DNA of 64,000 nucleotides from Paralvinella palmiformis. Its lineage: Eukaryota; Annelida; Polychaeta; Terebellida; Alvinellidae. Under the pieces are notes generated by a model, which made no database searches, was not told the origin of the DNA, and saw nothing but the letters and a program-made list of their open reading frames with translations. A program made the position numbers and the translations under genes. This document shows, piece by piece, positions 1 through 12,405 of the stretch. Within the stretch, counting starts at the first letter, position 1. Every line of letters starts with the position of its first letter. The stretch lies in NCBI GenBank assembly GCA_025642065.1, contig JAODUP010000318.1, forward strand, positions 62,001-126,000, given 5' to 3'.

Positions 1-51
<51 letters not shown>

Positions 52-87
52 GACAGACGGACGGACGGACGGACGGACGGACGGACA
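1..87 (+). repeat. (AGAC)n then (GGAC)n microsatellite
   Basis: A run of AGAC units to about base 58 turns into GGAC units to about 86, followed by CT-rich sequence and an (AT)n tract at 119-152. The window starts inside the array. Confidence 0.95.
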
Positions 88-104
88 TTCTCCCTCTCCC
101 TCAT

Positions 105-155
<51 letters not shown>

Positions 156-940
156 TCCTTTGCTGTAATCAACAAGCTGGATTATCAGCGTTCTGCTCCG
201 TTATTCAGATTGTAAAAGTTGCTGTCTGCCAGAGGTCGTGAACGCCACATGCTATACATCAAGACGCGTCAGCTTTGGACCATTTCAATCAAAGGAGGTC
301 TTGACTGATCGGGGACCGGGGGCTTATTGGGACACGTCTCACGGACGGAACAGACAAAACAAGAACCAACAAAGAACGTCTACCCTCCTAACAATTGGAG
401 AGAACAAACCCCAAACACCGTCTGCTGTACGAGCATGCACAATACACACTGGAATTAATTATCTTCACACACGAGAGAGAGAGAGAGAGAGACGGAGATA
501 GAAAATCTCGGTAATTCCAAGAAGGGGGGAGGCCTAAATTAGCCGAATACCAGCAAATAGTCATGTTGCGTGTGCTTTCCCCCGCTGTAGCATATAACCT
601 TGTACAAAAGACATTTTATAATACACAGTTATTCCCCCCGCCCTCCGCTCCACGTCCATGGTCTGTCATAACGGGGACAGTATTGCTCAGAATTCAGATA
701 AGAAGATAGGTGAGGGCTTTATGTAAAAACCTCACATTCGCTTCCATTAGACAATGAATAAGGACATTAGATTATAAGTTATATATTATGTGTGTGTGTG
801 TGTCTATATAACAGTGTAAGATCAGGCACTGGCACAAGGAATACAACATTTATTTGATTCATTGATTTTATAATAGCTTCTAGCTATATAAAAAAAATAA
901 TCAGATAGCACATATATCATATCACATTTATCATATCATA

Positions 941-980
<40 letters not shown>

Positions 981-1771
981 TAAGATATTTTACTGAGGCT
1001 ATCTTGCATTATTACTTTATTATAGAACGTTTGCCGTCATTCTATTGTCTTTATTATTTGAAGTAAAATATCGATCATCATAATAGCTATAAAAGTCAAT
1101 GGAGCCAACTCTGTTGTTGTTTATAGCAAGAAATCAGATAAAAAACCTACTACAGTGAAGCATGGACATAGGGCTCATAATACTGGATTTTTTCTAATTA
1201 AAATCTCTTTGTTTGTTCGTCGTCGGCTCCCTTTGTTTCCATAACAGTGACTGTAGAAATCAAGTTTAGAACAAAAGAAAGCCAAACATATTGGATTGTG
1301 AGCGCCAATAATAACAATACCAGTCATTTGTTGGCTTCTTTGTCATTTAATTAATATTACAGACCAAAGCAATTTCGTTTAATACCCCAAATGATAACGT
1401 CACAACCGTTTTTTGGTCCCCTTTGTTAGCGGCCATTATTATGCCATTTTCGATGATTTATCAGGCGTATCAAACGCCATTTGGTCACTTATCACACCCC
1501 CAACAGCTGACCGTCAACAGATAATGACTACAGCCACTTAGTGGCGGCTAAAAAGGTACTCCGTCGTAGAGAAATGATATGCTGGCGATCACTGATCTAA
1601 AATATATCGATCTGCTTCGCGCTAAATGACAGATCGCAAGCAAATGGAAATAAATGTCACAGGATGACTGATTGAATAATTATATAATTAATGCAGCGTG
1701 ATATGGCAAGCTTATGAATAAAATGGCATTAGATATATGCCAAGAAGAGAAATAGTTATCTCTCTCTCTCC

Positions 1772-1806
<35 letters not shown>

Positions 1807-2951
1807 TGTGACAGAAATACTGTACATATATACATATGCTTACCCATACATAAAGATACATTTTTTAAAGCAGCTTGAACAGTAGTAGTGGAAAAAGTCA
1901 GCCGCAATTTAATACGTGTAAGAGAATACAAAAAGAACTGACAGAATACATCATACGACATTTAAATTGGTAATTTAAAGCCACTTTCAACCTCCCCCCT
2001 CCTCTCTCTCCAAAACCAACAAATCCAAAAAGAAACATTTAAATACCGTAAGCTAGACAATATGTAAAACATCAATGAGCTGTCAAGTCGGTGCCTCAGT
2101 TTGGCGTTTTTAGTGTTTACTCTCATAGACATATAGCGTTAATAAATACGACAAATAGATGCTACTGTTACATCTCGTGTTACTGTCATAACAACATCAA
2201 AGGGACGAGTGATAAGACTTTACAGAGACAGAGATACGAGACCAGTTACAGCTCGGAGACTATATATCACATACGTACGTGTACTGTGGGAGCTATGGTA
2301 TGTATAATGGCTGCTGTAGGCAGAGCTAATTAAAGCTCGGGCTGTTGATGATGAACAACATCGTTGTCTAATATCTGGTCACACTCTGCTTATATCATGG
2401 GTCTGTGGAATAGGCCAGTATGTGTGTGTGTGTGTCCGTCCGTCTGTCTCCCCGACTGTTTGCCTGTCTAAATAATACTCCCCCCCCCCCAATCATCATC
2501 ACATCAACTGCTACTTCTACTCACGCAGTCTATATGACAAACACCATAAACGTAACCCAGCTGTTGTTAAATGGTTAACTATAAACAATGGTAAGTTCTA
2601 ATCTGAGCACTGACAATAACATCAACATCAGACTGATAGTAGCCACTGATCCTCACCTTACAACTCCTATAAACACTCTATGTTATGATCAATAGAAAAC
2701 ACTAACTCTGATTACCTGGCGTTAATTAGCTTCCGTTTCCGACCGGTGTACACACAGGGGGGGGGGGGAGGTGTCTGTATATAACACCAATATATGTGTA
2801 AGATTCCGACCAGGAAATGTATAAAGCAATAAAACTTGGAACCGAAATACGAGTTTCTCCTCTACCACTGACTAACAACAAGTTAACAAAACTAGAACAC
2901 TCAAGTGTTAGTTATGAAAATAACTTCCTCTCTCTCTCCTCTCTCTGTATG

Positions 2952-2996
<45 letters not shown>

Positions 2997-3520
2997 CAGT
3001 TATTATTATAACATGTCCAAATTTAATTGATACTGTCTATCATACATCATTAACCATCAAATGTTATATTATGGAGCAGCATCGTGAGCCGTCCTGACAC
3101 ACACACACACACACACACACACGGAAAACCAACCTCATTCAGGAGGTACACCTACATCTGTACCATAAGTACTTCTCCTACATCCTATACAGAACTGTGT
3201 CGGGAATTCTCAGTACACATAAAGATTAGATAGTACCTGTCCCATCAAATGCATAATCAGCATCTCACCACTGAAGTGATGTCATCCTATCCATGGTGAT
3301 GACATAAACATTCCACATTTGATGATAAATGATAAAATACGCCACCTAAACAGTTTTAAGTGTCAGTTTCAATTGATCGATTCCCACCATCATACAATAG
3401 TCTGTTAGTATACGGCTTTCATTTTCTCTTATTGACATTACAGCTATTCTTAATGCTAGAATCTCTACAATTATCCAACTGCGACAGAAAGAAAAAAAAA
3501 ATAGGGCTAAAACAAGAATA
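88..3520. other. Non-coding, microsatellite-rich intron sequence
   Basis: No exon was recognised on either strand. The stretch holds (AT)n at 119-152 and 943-979, (TC)n(TG)n at 1760-1810, short poly-C (2481-2490) and poly-G (about 2757-2769) runs, (TA)n at 2951-2993 and (AC)n at 3098-3121. If the CASK model is right this is intron between L27B and PDZ exons. Confidence 0.6.
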
Positions 3521-3522
3521 TA

Positions 3523-3676
3523 AAATGGTTACGTTTGTGCACATGGTAGGCTAAATGGGCCGAGCGACCTCCAAAGGTAATGAAGCGAAGTCAAAGACGA
3601 AACAACTTTCAGATATGCCCACGTCGAGATTCGAACTCGGGTGGTCCAACGCGCTACCAACAAGACCACGAAGGCG
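3523..3676 (-). repeat. tRNA-derived SINE copy
   Basis: Minus-strand copy of the window's main SINE. It has the tail domain (tttgtgcacatggtaggct), the middle (acctccaaaggtaatgaag) and the tRNA-like head with B box gattcgaactc. About 16 bases of the anticodon region are missing. It lies back to back with the plus-strand copy at 3797. Confidence 0.85.
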
Positions 3677-3796
3677 TGAATGAGTGAGTGAGTTTGTTGT
3701 TTAGCCGTGGCACTAGTCACCGCACCTGGGATATGTGGCTAAAGAAGAGACGGGAAATCAGAAAACGAATCCCAGAAACAGTTATCAGTAACTCTG

Positions 3797-3996
3797 TTTT
3801 GAGGGCGCCTCCGTGGTCTAGCGGTAGCGTGTTGGACTACAGATCACTACCACCCGTGTTCAAATCTCAGCGTGGGCATATCTGAAGGTTGTTTCGTCTT
3901 TGACTTCGCCTTATTATCTTTGGAGGTCGCTCGGCCCATTTAGCCTACCTTGTGCACAAAAGTGGCCGTAAAACATCAATCATCATCATCATCATC
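3797..3996 (+). repeat. tRNA-derived SINE copy, full length with target-site duplication
   Basis: The head carries an A box (gtggtctagcggtagcg) and a B box (gttcaaatctc), followed by the conserved ctttgacttcgcc and gcccatttagcctac domain and an (ATC)n tail. Flanks repeat atcagtaactYtg at 3784-3796 and 3997-4009, one mismatch, as expected for LINE-driven insertion. Confidence 0.9.
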
Positions 3997-4404
3997 ATCA
4001 GTAACTTTGAAATGTCATTAGTTCCTCACGTAACACCACTGACGTAAGAACACCCGGTCATTGTATCAGTAAATAGTGATTGCGCCTCCCAATATCTCGA
4101 GCTTAGTTATAAATGCCCAGCTTAGAGCAACCCGTAGAACGGTCATTGCTGCTGATGAGGGCTACTGTAACTCGTCTACAGTGATAGTTTCTAGTAGATG
4201 ATACGGAGAGAACACCATCATCACATGATCCAGAGATTTGACCTAATATGGTCAAATACGGGAAGCTACCCGCGCCTTTAAACCCTGTAAATACTACTAA
4301 CAGGTGATATGGGTTATTACTGGTAATCACATGGCACATACTGGCAGTAATGCCATCTGTAAGCTTGATCTGGGGATATGAATCAGAAATCATTAAAACT
4401 AATT

Positions 4405-4680
4405 GAGGATAAGAACAGTTGATCAGAGGATGGGAACAGTTGATCAGAGGATGGGAACAGTTGATCAGAGGATGGGAACAGTTGATCACAGAGGATGGGA
4501 ACAGTTGATCACAGAGGATGGGAACAGTTGATCAGAGGATGGGAACAGTTGATCAGAGGATGGGAACAGTTGATCAGAGGATGGGAACAGTTGATCAGAG
4601 GATGGGAACAGTTTACCACAGAGGATAGGAACAGTTGACTAGAGGATCGGAACAGTTGACCAGAGGACGGGAATGGGTAA
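4405..4680. repeat. 21-bp minisatellite
   Basis: About 13 copies of the 21-base unit gatcagaggatgggaacagtt, decaying at both ends. Because the unit is a multiple of three, both strands stay open, giving spurious frames with a repeated Ile-Asn-Cys-Ser-His-Pro-Leu. Confidence 0.95.
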
Positions 4681-4689
4681 TTGGAGGAT

Positions 4690-6045
4690 ACGGTCAGCGT
4701 GTCACATGCTATCCCCAAAGGTCTGGAAGCTACCGTACGACCTCTCTAATCGGGCCTTTAACTGGAATAAACTCGGTTGGTCTATTTAGAGTGGGGGGGG
4801 GGGCTTTTAGAAAATGTTAAAAATGTCTTTACAAAAACATTAATATGAAACACACAGACAGACAGACAGACAGACAGACACACAAACACACACGCATGTT
4901 TGGCTTAGAACGTCTGGTCAATGAATAGGACAGAGGAGGGATAAATTCACAAGAACAAAATTATATTTTTTTGTGAGATGAATCTGTAAAAGAGCTCAAT
5001 ATGGGAGGTTTTACTCCGATCACATTCTAAAGATTTAAAATATATCATTTTATGGTCGATATTTAACATTGTTGTTCTACAGATTTGATACATTGTTACT
5101 GTATCAGGACTGTAGGTCATTTTTAGCCGATACAATTCTGCGCCACCAACAATTCACAGGGCAGCATACTGTTACTAACAGCCAATAACAAATACATATT
5201 AATATCGGATATAATCCATCTTTTCCATCAAATACACCCGATTCGCTCAATCAGCCAACGAGCACCATTTGCTTTTAAATTCCAATTCAGGAATCTGAAT
5301 TGATGATTATTTCCAACAGAACAGACTCCATTACGTACAATCCAATTCGTCTTTTAAACAGGTGCCCTATCCAGCCACCCAGCTACATCTATCTGAGCCA
5401 CTCACCTGTTTGCCGAGTTTTACTCCGCCGCGGACCACTGATTGACATTAACAACTGGTGACAGCGTTTAATGGAAGTGACGGGAGTGATGGGTACGGGT
5501 TAACGCACCAGGTGCCATCGAACTATGCGCCGTACGATCAATCCCCACACACCGCAATCCTGACCCTAACCCGACGACAAAACTTACGAGCATCGCCATG
5601 GTAACAGCATTTAAAACCCAATCAACAACCATTTCTCAACCGGATGATGCGCGGATCGGACGATTCTGAAATACGAATCGGAATGCATAATTGGACAGAA
5701 TTGGACGCCTAGAATTACCCCCAGGAGTGCACCCGAACGGAGAGCCTCGGAGAGCTAGCCCCACGTGTTTATTGTACGGAGGATGCTGAAATGATGTAGA
5801 CCATTTATTTTTAAACTAGAGACCTGTTAGTGGCATTCCACAGACCTCTCTCTCTCTCTGCCCCATTTTGTTCTTTATCTTAGATGTCTGAGTGAAGAAA
5901 ATATTTTATTTCCCGAAACCAGAAAACATGCCGCCGTTAAGTCTTCTTGGCGAGAATTCATTCTTCGGTGTGGTCATTTTTCAATCCGGATTCTTAAAAT
6001 TCAATCCCAAGCTCAAGCTCGTTCTAAATAGACCATATTATGTGC
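4690..6045. other. Non-coding sequence
   Basis: No exon was recognised. It contains a poly-G run (about 4791-4802), (GACA)n at about 4857-4880 and a GC-richer block at about 5400-5760 without a clear promoter element. Confidence 0.5.
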
Positions 6046-6231
6046 AACTCGGTGGTCTAACTGGTAGCGCGTTGGACCACATATCACTACCACCTGAGTT
6101 CGAATCTCGGCGTGGGCATACCTGAAGGGTGATTCATCTTTCACTTCGCTTCATTACCTCTGGAGGTCGCTCGGCCCATTTAGCCTACTTGTGTACAAAA
6201 GTGGCCGTAAATCATCAATCATCATCATCAT
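6046..6231 (+). repeat. tRNA-derived SINE copy
   Basis: Near full length: head gtggtctaactggtagcgcg, perfect B box gttcgaatctcg, conserved 3' domain and an (ATC)n tail. Target-site duplication is unclear. Confidence 0.88.
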
Positions 6232-6939
6232 AAACCAGTCTTAATCTAATATCTACCATTATGTACATTCTACCAGCCATCAATCGGGAATCTTTCCAGA
6301 GTTTGCCAACAGAATCAATTGTTACTTTACGATTATACCAGCGTTTATAAAAACATAAACGCAGCTGATATACGTGCCGTGTAATACGTCTATTACGTTA
6401 CATATTATCTATCACCTGACGGAATAACATTCTGTTATGATCAATATCATTGTTAAACGTCATCAGTTCATCGCCAACAACAACAACAACAACAACGACC
6501 ACGACAACAACAACGCGGCTCTCACTGCCTGATGCGTATCCGTGTCTCCGGAGCTGATCCCGATTCCTTTGTTGTTGTCTCTATCGGGTCATAATACCGT
6601 CCTCTGATTAAATTCAGTGGAATAATGTCTGACGAGCGCGGCAGATGAGCACTGCTATCAGATAGACGTACTCTACCCGCGATAAATCTGATGTTTATTA
6701 TTTATAGTTAATAATGTCACGGTAACTGGTAGCTGTATTATTGTCGTTTTGAGCTTACCGGATCCGATTAATTGCTCCCTATGTCTGATATGATATGGTA
6801 ATATCATATAATATGTATTAGACTGGACACGGTCTGTTACACGTGAAGAGCTCACTATATCTATGTTACATATCATACGTTCGCTGTACTTATGTTACAT
6901 GTGAACAGCCCGGTGTACTATCTTTATTACATCTGACGT

Positions 6940-7395
6940 GCGCTATTAGATCTGATAAACTCACTGTATCTGTATTACATCTGGTGAGATAACTCTGTCT
7001 GTATTACATCTGATGAGCTCACTGTATCATTATTACATATGGCGAGCTCACGGTATCTTTAGTACATCTGATGAGCTCACCGTATATTTATTACATCTGA
7101 TGAGCTCACTGTATATTTATTACATCTGATGAGCTCACTGTATATTTATTACATCTGATGAGCTCACTGTATATTTATTACATCTGATGAGCTCACTGTA
7201 TATTTATTACATCTGATGAGCTCACTATATTTATTACATCTGATGAGCTCACTATATTTATTACATCTGATGAGCTCACTATATTTATTACATCTGATGA
7301 GCTCACTTTATATTTATTACATCTGATGAGCTCACTGTATATTTATTACATCTGATGAGCTCACTGTATATTTATTTCATCTTATATACTCACTG
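6940..7395. repeat. 29-bp minisatellite
   Basis: About 15 copies of catctgatgagctcactgta plus tatttatta, with 27-base variants in the middle (ctcactatatttatta) and degenerate copies at the left edge. It contains a GAGCTC in each unit. Confidence 0.93.
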
Positions 7396-7399
7396 TATC

Positions 7400-8222
7400 T
7401 ATGATGTGTGAGAGATGAGTTCAGTAGATCATCACTGGTGTCATCCTGTATCTGTGATAACAATACATACCGTAGCCGATGATATATTAATCGGCAAGTT
7501 ATTCGTAATAAATGAGGATAATCCTCAAACTTCCTTTATAAAACTTCCTCATCTCGATCATCTTGTTTTATTCAGGATCAATGGATGACTTATAGTGAGG
7601 TTAATCTAGTACAGGCAATGGTCTCTACTTCTGGACTACGGTAACTTGTTAATAACAGACATCTGGTCTTCTCAATCTCAACATCACGAAACGGTACATG
7701 AAATAACAACAGGTGTACCACGCGACCGACAAAACGTCCGACATTTAACTTCGCCACGGATAGTTAAACGAGAAACGAAGCAATAAACGCAAGCCATTCA
7801 TCGACAGCCAAAAGAACATACCTGGATAGCCCGTCCGGATCGGTCATTCCAGATGGCAGCATTCAGCCGGATGTAGCACAAACCTAAACCTTGGCAAATA
7901 TCCCAGTCTTAAAAGACAGTTTACGTTTAAAGTGTTAAATAATATGTTCCACCGTTTAGTTGAATGCTGACCTGACTGGTTGGCGTCGGTAGTTTGTTTG
8001 ATCCATGTTTGCCTCAATGGCGTTGACCAACAGCGATGAGGTTAGGGCGAGCCAGCCGACTGACTGGCTGGCTGGAGTACACAACGTACAGTAGTACACG
8101 TTTCCGGGAGCCTTTTACCCGGAGAGCCGAGCGGCTATTGGTGTGAATAAGGAGTAGCCCGGACCGATGGGTGGTGAGGAGGGCCGTCAGAGGAAGTATG
8201 TGGCGTGGCCAGACTTCGCCGT

Positions 8223-8256
<34 letters not shown>

Positions 8257-8995
8257 GATGGCCACGGTGGTCCTTGCGCCGAGCTGCCGTTGCCGTAGAG
8301 CGGTGAAGGAGCTCTCCTCTGGCTTGGCTAACTCAAGTAATCCACTTTATAAACCAAGGATACCGTACGCACTAGTTATGGACGGGCTAGATAAATTGGG
8401 GCTTTCGAAGGTGGATCACAAAGAGACAGTGGGCCTCTCTCTCTCTCTCTCTTCCACGGACATCGTTAGAGTAAGGACCACGCAAATAGAATAGTAAGGT
8501 ATTCTCAAGTCGGAGGGGAATAAAGGTTTTTTTAGTTGGGATTTTCCCTAGTTATACCATAGACAGTATCAACGCCTCATTAATTTAAACTGTCCACTCA
8601 TAATAAAATTATATAAAACCTGATACGATTAATTAAGTACTGAACGCCCAGAGTAGAGATGGACTAGCACTCAATTAAACTATGTAGTATCGGTTGTTTT
8701 TAGTTATTAAATGTCTTAGATTTAGATGATAGAATTTACCCACTTTTAATTATTATTCTGGGTTAGAAAGAGATATCATTAATTAATATCAACATAATTA
8801 AAGTTTATTTTAGGGTACTTTGTGAAACTTCTGAAACACAATAATTCCATGAGAATACTTTGGCTCTGAATGTTTTCTCGACTGATAAAAACTATTAGTT
8901 ATTCACATAAAATAAAATAAATGATTAAAAAATACATACAGATAGAAATATTTAGCAGTGTGCAGCAATAACAATGATGGGCTAGCCACCAATCA

Positions 8996-9036
<41 letters not shown>

Positions 9037-9481
9037 GGTAATATTTCAATTTATAAATTTGTTTTAATCTTTACAGACTTTTAACCACCATCAATAATAG
9101 AAAGAGCACTTATTATTTTAATAACAAGTTAAGAGTTAGTGAGATATGTAAATCTTATACTATCCCGATATCAAAATTTCTTTCTTGCCTAATATCTTAG
9201 ATGTTTTCAACTGATCAAGTAGTTACTTCTTCACCATGTCTTCATCCTTTTTCATTTCGATTTGGAAATATAAATGGAAATGTTTTTATCATCAGATCAA
9301 CGTTAACAAATTATAAGCTCGGTACCAATAATATAGTTGCATCGCAGCGCCACCCGGTGAATTACTTCCATCGTTTCTCACTGAACATCAAGGTTACCGA
9401 ACAAAAGCCTCGGCTTTCTGGGGTAATGTCAGCCATGACACAGACACACACACACTCTCTCTCTCTCTCTCTCACACACAC

Positions 9482-9534
<53 letters not shown>

Positions 9535-9717
9535 AAGTCAAACCATGGTCAATCTCTTTGTCCACTTTGGTATAGCCACACCTCACTACACGTTATATAA
9601 ACCAATTAACCTTTATTTGGAACTAACCAGACTCACAAGTCCAGGCTAAGCCAATGGTAACTGTAAATTTATTAAATCTCTAATGCTGCTCAAAGAAATC
9701 CAATCATTCTACCAGAA

Positions 9718-9752
<35 letters not shown>

Positions 9753-10105
9753 ACTCTGAACGTGTCTCTATAGCATTCATTCTGTCAGTCGGAATACACG
9801 CTTACAACGAGTTCAATTTGTCATCATCACCACCACCACCACGATGGCTTATGTAACATGAATAACTCAGTACGTCGACGAGATGCTGAAGAACTCTAGT
9901 CATGTATTTACCAGACATCTGTTCCCTGTATCAGCAAATGAGTGATTATTTAAAGCACGACTCAGCGCGTCAACAGAACGCATGTCAAACTGTAGCCCGT
10001 CAAAAAGTTAGGTTATTTATAACAGGTCCAGCTCTAACCATCAATAGCAAGATTAGTCGGTTTGTGTAATTATACTAGATATATGCTAATTGTAAATGGA
10101 CACAC

Positions 10106-10141
<36 letters not shown>

Positions 10142-10460
10142 TCTCATTCTCTCTCTCTCTCTCACTCACTCTCCCTTTGGGGGTTTGTTTGTTTCAGTTC
10201 TTTTTGTGGACAATTACAATAACAACATGCTACAAATCAATACTCAGTCAAAGCTCAGTGCCAGTAATTATGCACACATGTCGGCCATATTCTAACAGAT
10301 TATCTCCCTATTATAACGATGAACTATGGCTTGTACAAAAACGGTGAGCATCTTCACCCCCCCCCCCCCACACACACACACACTCCCTCCCATCTCAGCC
10401 TCCCCTTCCGGAGTGTTGACCAAACAACAGATTGTAACTTTATAGTTGTTGTTCTTATCT
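7400..10460. other. Non-coding sequence with microsatellites
   Basis: Besides the weak open frame at 8198, it holds (ATG)n/(GTG)n at 8223-8258, (TA)n at 9001-9032, compound (CA)n(TC)n at 9440-9530, (AG)n at 9731-9751, (CA)n(CG)n at 10101-10160 and a poly-C run followed by (AC)n at 10358-10382. A CTCF-like motif with one mismatch is on the minus strand at 9344-9362. Confidence 0.5.
8198..8494 (+). CDS. Unrecognised open frame with signal-peptide-like N-terminus
   Basis: ATG at 8198 (A at -3), with an in-frame TGA upstream at 8144, opens about 98 codons. It begins MWRGQTSPL, followed by runs of Met and Val encoded by (ATG)n and (GTG)n repeats, then MATVVLAPSC, RCRR and AVKELSSGLANSSNPLYKPR. 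The layout resembles a hydrophobic leader, a cleavage region and a basic site. Most of the hydrophobicity comes from a trinucleotide microsatellite and the end runs through a (TC)n tract, so this may be an accident. A donor-like AGA|GTAAGG lies near the end at about 8471. The region 7690-8420 is GC-richer than its surroundings. Confidence 0.15.
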
Positions 10461-10463
10461 TAC

Positions 10464-10667
10464 CTGAATGAAAGGCAACAAACCGGGTAAGCTCCGCTGA
10501 CAGACTACTTCCTGTTGGTCATATGATGATCCGTGTTCGCGTATAACTACATAAACACCAGGGGGCTGCCACAGCGGATCCAGAACGGGATGAATCATGC
10601 GCTGCTCTCTCTCACAACCAGACGTTATTAGATCCGGGAAGAGAGAGATATCGGTTGAACGAGACAT
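10464..10667 (-). CDS. Candidate alternative first exon of a short CASK form (68 codons)
   Basis: ATG at 10667 (G at -3), in-frame TAA 39 bases upstream, 68 open codons and donor CAG|GTAAGA in phase 0. It encodes MSRSTDISLFPDLITSG, CEREQRMIHPVLDPLW, QPPGVYVVIREHGSSY, then DQQEVVCQRSLPGLLPFIQ. No domain is recognised. The exon lies just 3' of the L27B exon, and its donor phase is the same as that of exon 15315, so it could splice to whatever follows L27B, giving a protein of new N-terminus plus PDZ, SH3 and guanylate kinase. Drosophila CASK-beta, which lacks the kinase and L27 domains, and vertebrate MPP1 are known precedents for such a layout. The assignment to CASK is inference from position and phase. 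Confidence 0.45.
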
Positions 10668-10722
10668 TTCCGTCCGGATTTCGTAATTATTTGCCTTTGC
10701 TGATTAATATATGTGCTCTACA

Positions 10723-10731
10723 TGACCTTGA
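10723..10731 (-). promoter_or_regulatory. Extended nuclear-receptor half-site TCAAGGTCA
   Basis: The minus strand reads TCAAGGTCA about 56 bases upstream of the candidate start codon at 10667. This is the consensus for FTZ-F1/SF-1 and ERR-type receptors that bind as monomers. A nine-base match occurs by chance at low but real frequency in 64 kb, so its value depends on whether the exon at 10464-10667 is transcribed. Confidence 0.25.
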
Positions 10732-11233
10732 CATACAAGACCAGCAATCATAATATATTATAAGGTGATTTATTTTCGGTTGATGATAAATCGTCGTAAT
10801 ATTTTAATTTTTCCACAAATGTTCCTGACCATTGCTGACTAATCCAAGAATAGTTCCCATTACTACACTGACTAAATCGAGAATTTCTATAGATTGTCAG
10901 CTACCAGCTGACTACAAGAAGCACCAGGTCTTTCTAAATGTGAAATCTATCTCTCCTCATTTATAGTTGAGTTGACTGAGGTATGAAGACAACGAAAGAT
11001 TATGTCAACGCTTGATCCGGTAGAGGTCATACGATTCATTGAAAAAAATCGCAGAAACATTTACATAAGAAAAAAAAACTGATTTAACACACAAACACAT
11101 ACATGAGCAGATAGATACACGCACTCGTTTACAGCCATGCACATACAAACATACACATGAACAGCCAAATGCATATAATAAGAGAATGGAGGTAAACAAA
11201 CAAATCGACATAATCCGGACACGAGCCACAAAT

Positions 11234-11275
<42 letters not shown>

Positions 11276-11913
11276 ATCAATTAATCAATTCAATTATAAT
11301 GAAATGTGTCTATTAATCAATGTCTTATGAAAAAGATAATTGGTGTGGGTGTAAGTGATACAGTTTTGTAATCAGTGTAGAATATTTATGTGACATCTTA
11401 TGGAAGAAACTTCTAAATCACTAACATTGATGTCAAAGAACAGTATGAAAAACATCAGTGTACTAGGACTTTATAAATAGAACACAATGATTTATTTGTT
11501 TGTTTGCCTCTGTGTTTCTCCCATACGTTCATTTGTCTGTTTATATACATGTTTTGAAACAAAATATACATTAATAAATATTCCTGTCACTTGTTTCGGC
11601 GATAAAGCTGACTATTCCTCTGATATTTGTCAAATAAATTATAGTCTTCAACCTACAGACAGATACGAGTCACTGTGCATAGTGATTCCTATCTTTTCAT
11701 CATCATCAAGTTCAATTTAAAAATTCAACCATCAACAATAATGTTATGATCTTAGATACACTCATTAATTCCGTTCCAGGTACGTTTTGACTCAGTTATT
11801 GTTAGGTATATGCCAGAGATGTCTGTTTCGTGTACTAACAGCTCACTCTACCCATCTAGACACAATCCATAAACACTGCAGCCGCAGCACCAAACAGAAT
11901 TCCCACTGGGGCT

Positions 11914-11933
11914 CCCACTAGATGGCGCTGCAG
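11914..11933 (+). promoter_or_regulatory. CTCF-like motif
   Basis: cccactagatggcgctgcag fits the CTCF core CCASYAGRKGGCRS at every position, with a further CTGCAG continuation. It is the best match in the window and lies in the intron after the L27B exon. Confidence 0.4.
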
Positions 11934-12365
11934 GTTATTTATGCCCAGTAATTTGTAGAACAAAGGACGATAAAACATGAAGAATTAGATTTTTTAGAAT
12001 TATACCGATAGCCACCTGGATATTTTAATATCTGCCACTATCATGCCAGCTCTAAATATTACAAAATGTACTGGTTAAGATTTAAATTATTCTTAAATTA
12101 TATTTAAATGTTCAGATTTAAAATATAAATGTTTATTAACCTGAAACAGGTGGGTGTTTAGGAAATGAAAAACCCAGGATCATGTATTATTTTATTGTAT
12201 TATTTTATCACCTTTTTCTATATTCTAGCACTTTAATACTTGTCAAACACTTTTTCTTATAATTAGTTAATTAATAAACTCTACTACTTTGGACTAGTAT
12301 ATTATTCTTTTATTTTAAGTGCATGAAGTAAATAAAAGCGAACTCTAGGTCCTGTTTCTGTTTTG

Positions 12366-12405
<40 letters not shown>

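Noticed and set aside
1680..1961. Minus-strand open frame with a donor-like GTAAGC at about 1846.
   Set aside because: Runs through a TG/TC microsatellite; no acceptor or homology.
5590..5625. Minus-strand GTTACCATGGCGATG resembling an X-box (RFX site) with an ATG and GTAAGT nearby.
   Set aside because: Half of the X-box is mismatched and the frame before GTAAGT is only four codons.
7798..7860. Mini first exon on the minus strand (ATG, about 13 codons MLPSGMTDPDGLS, donor GTATGT, two bases left over).
   Set aside because: Too short to support, no homology, and no downstream exon of matching phase is visible.
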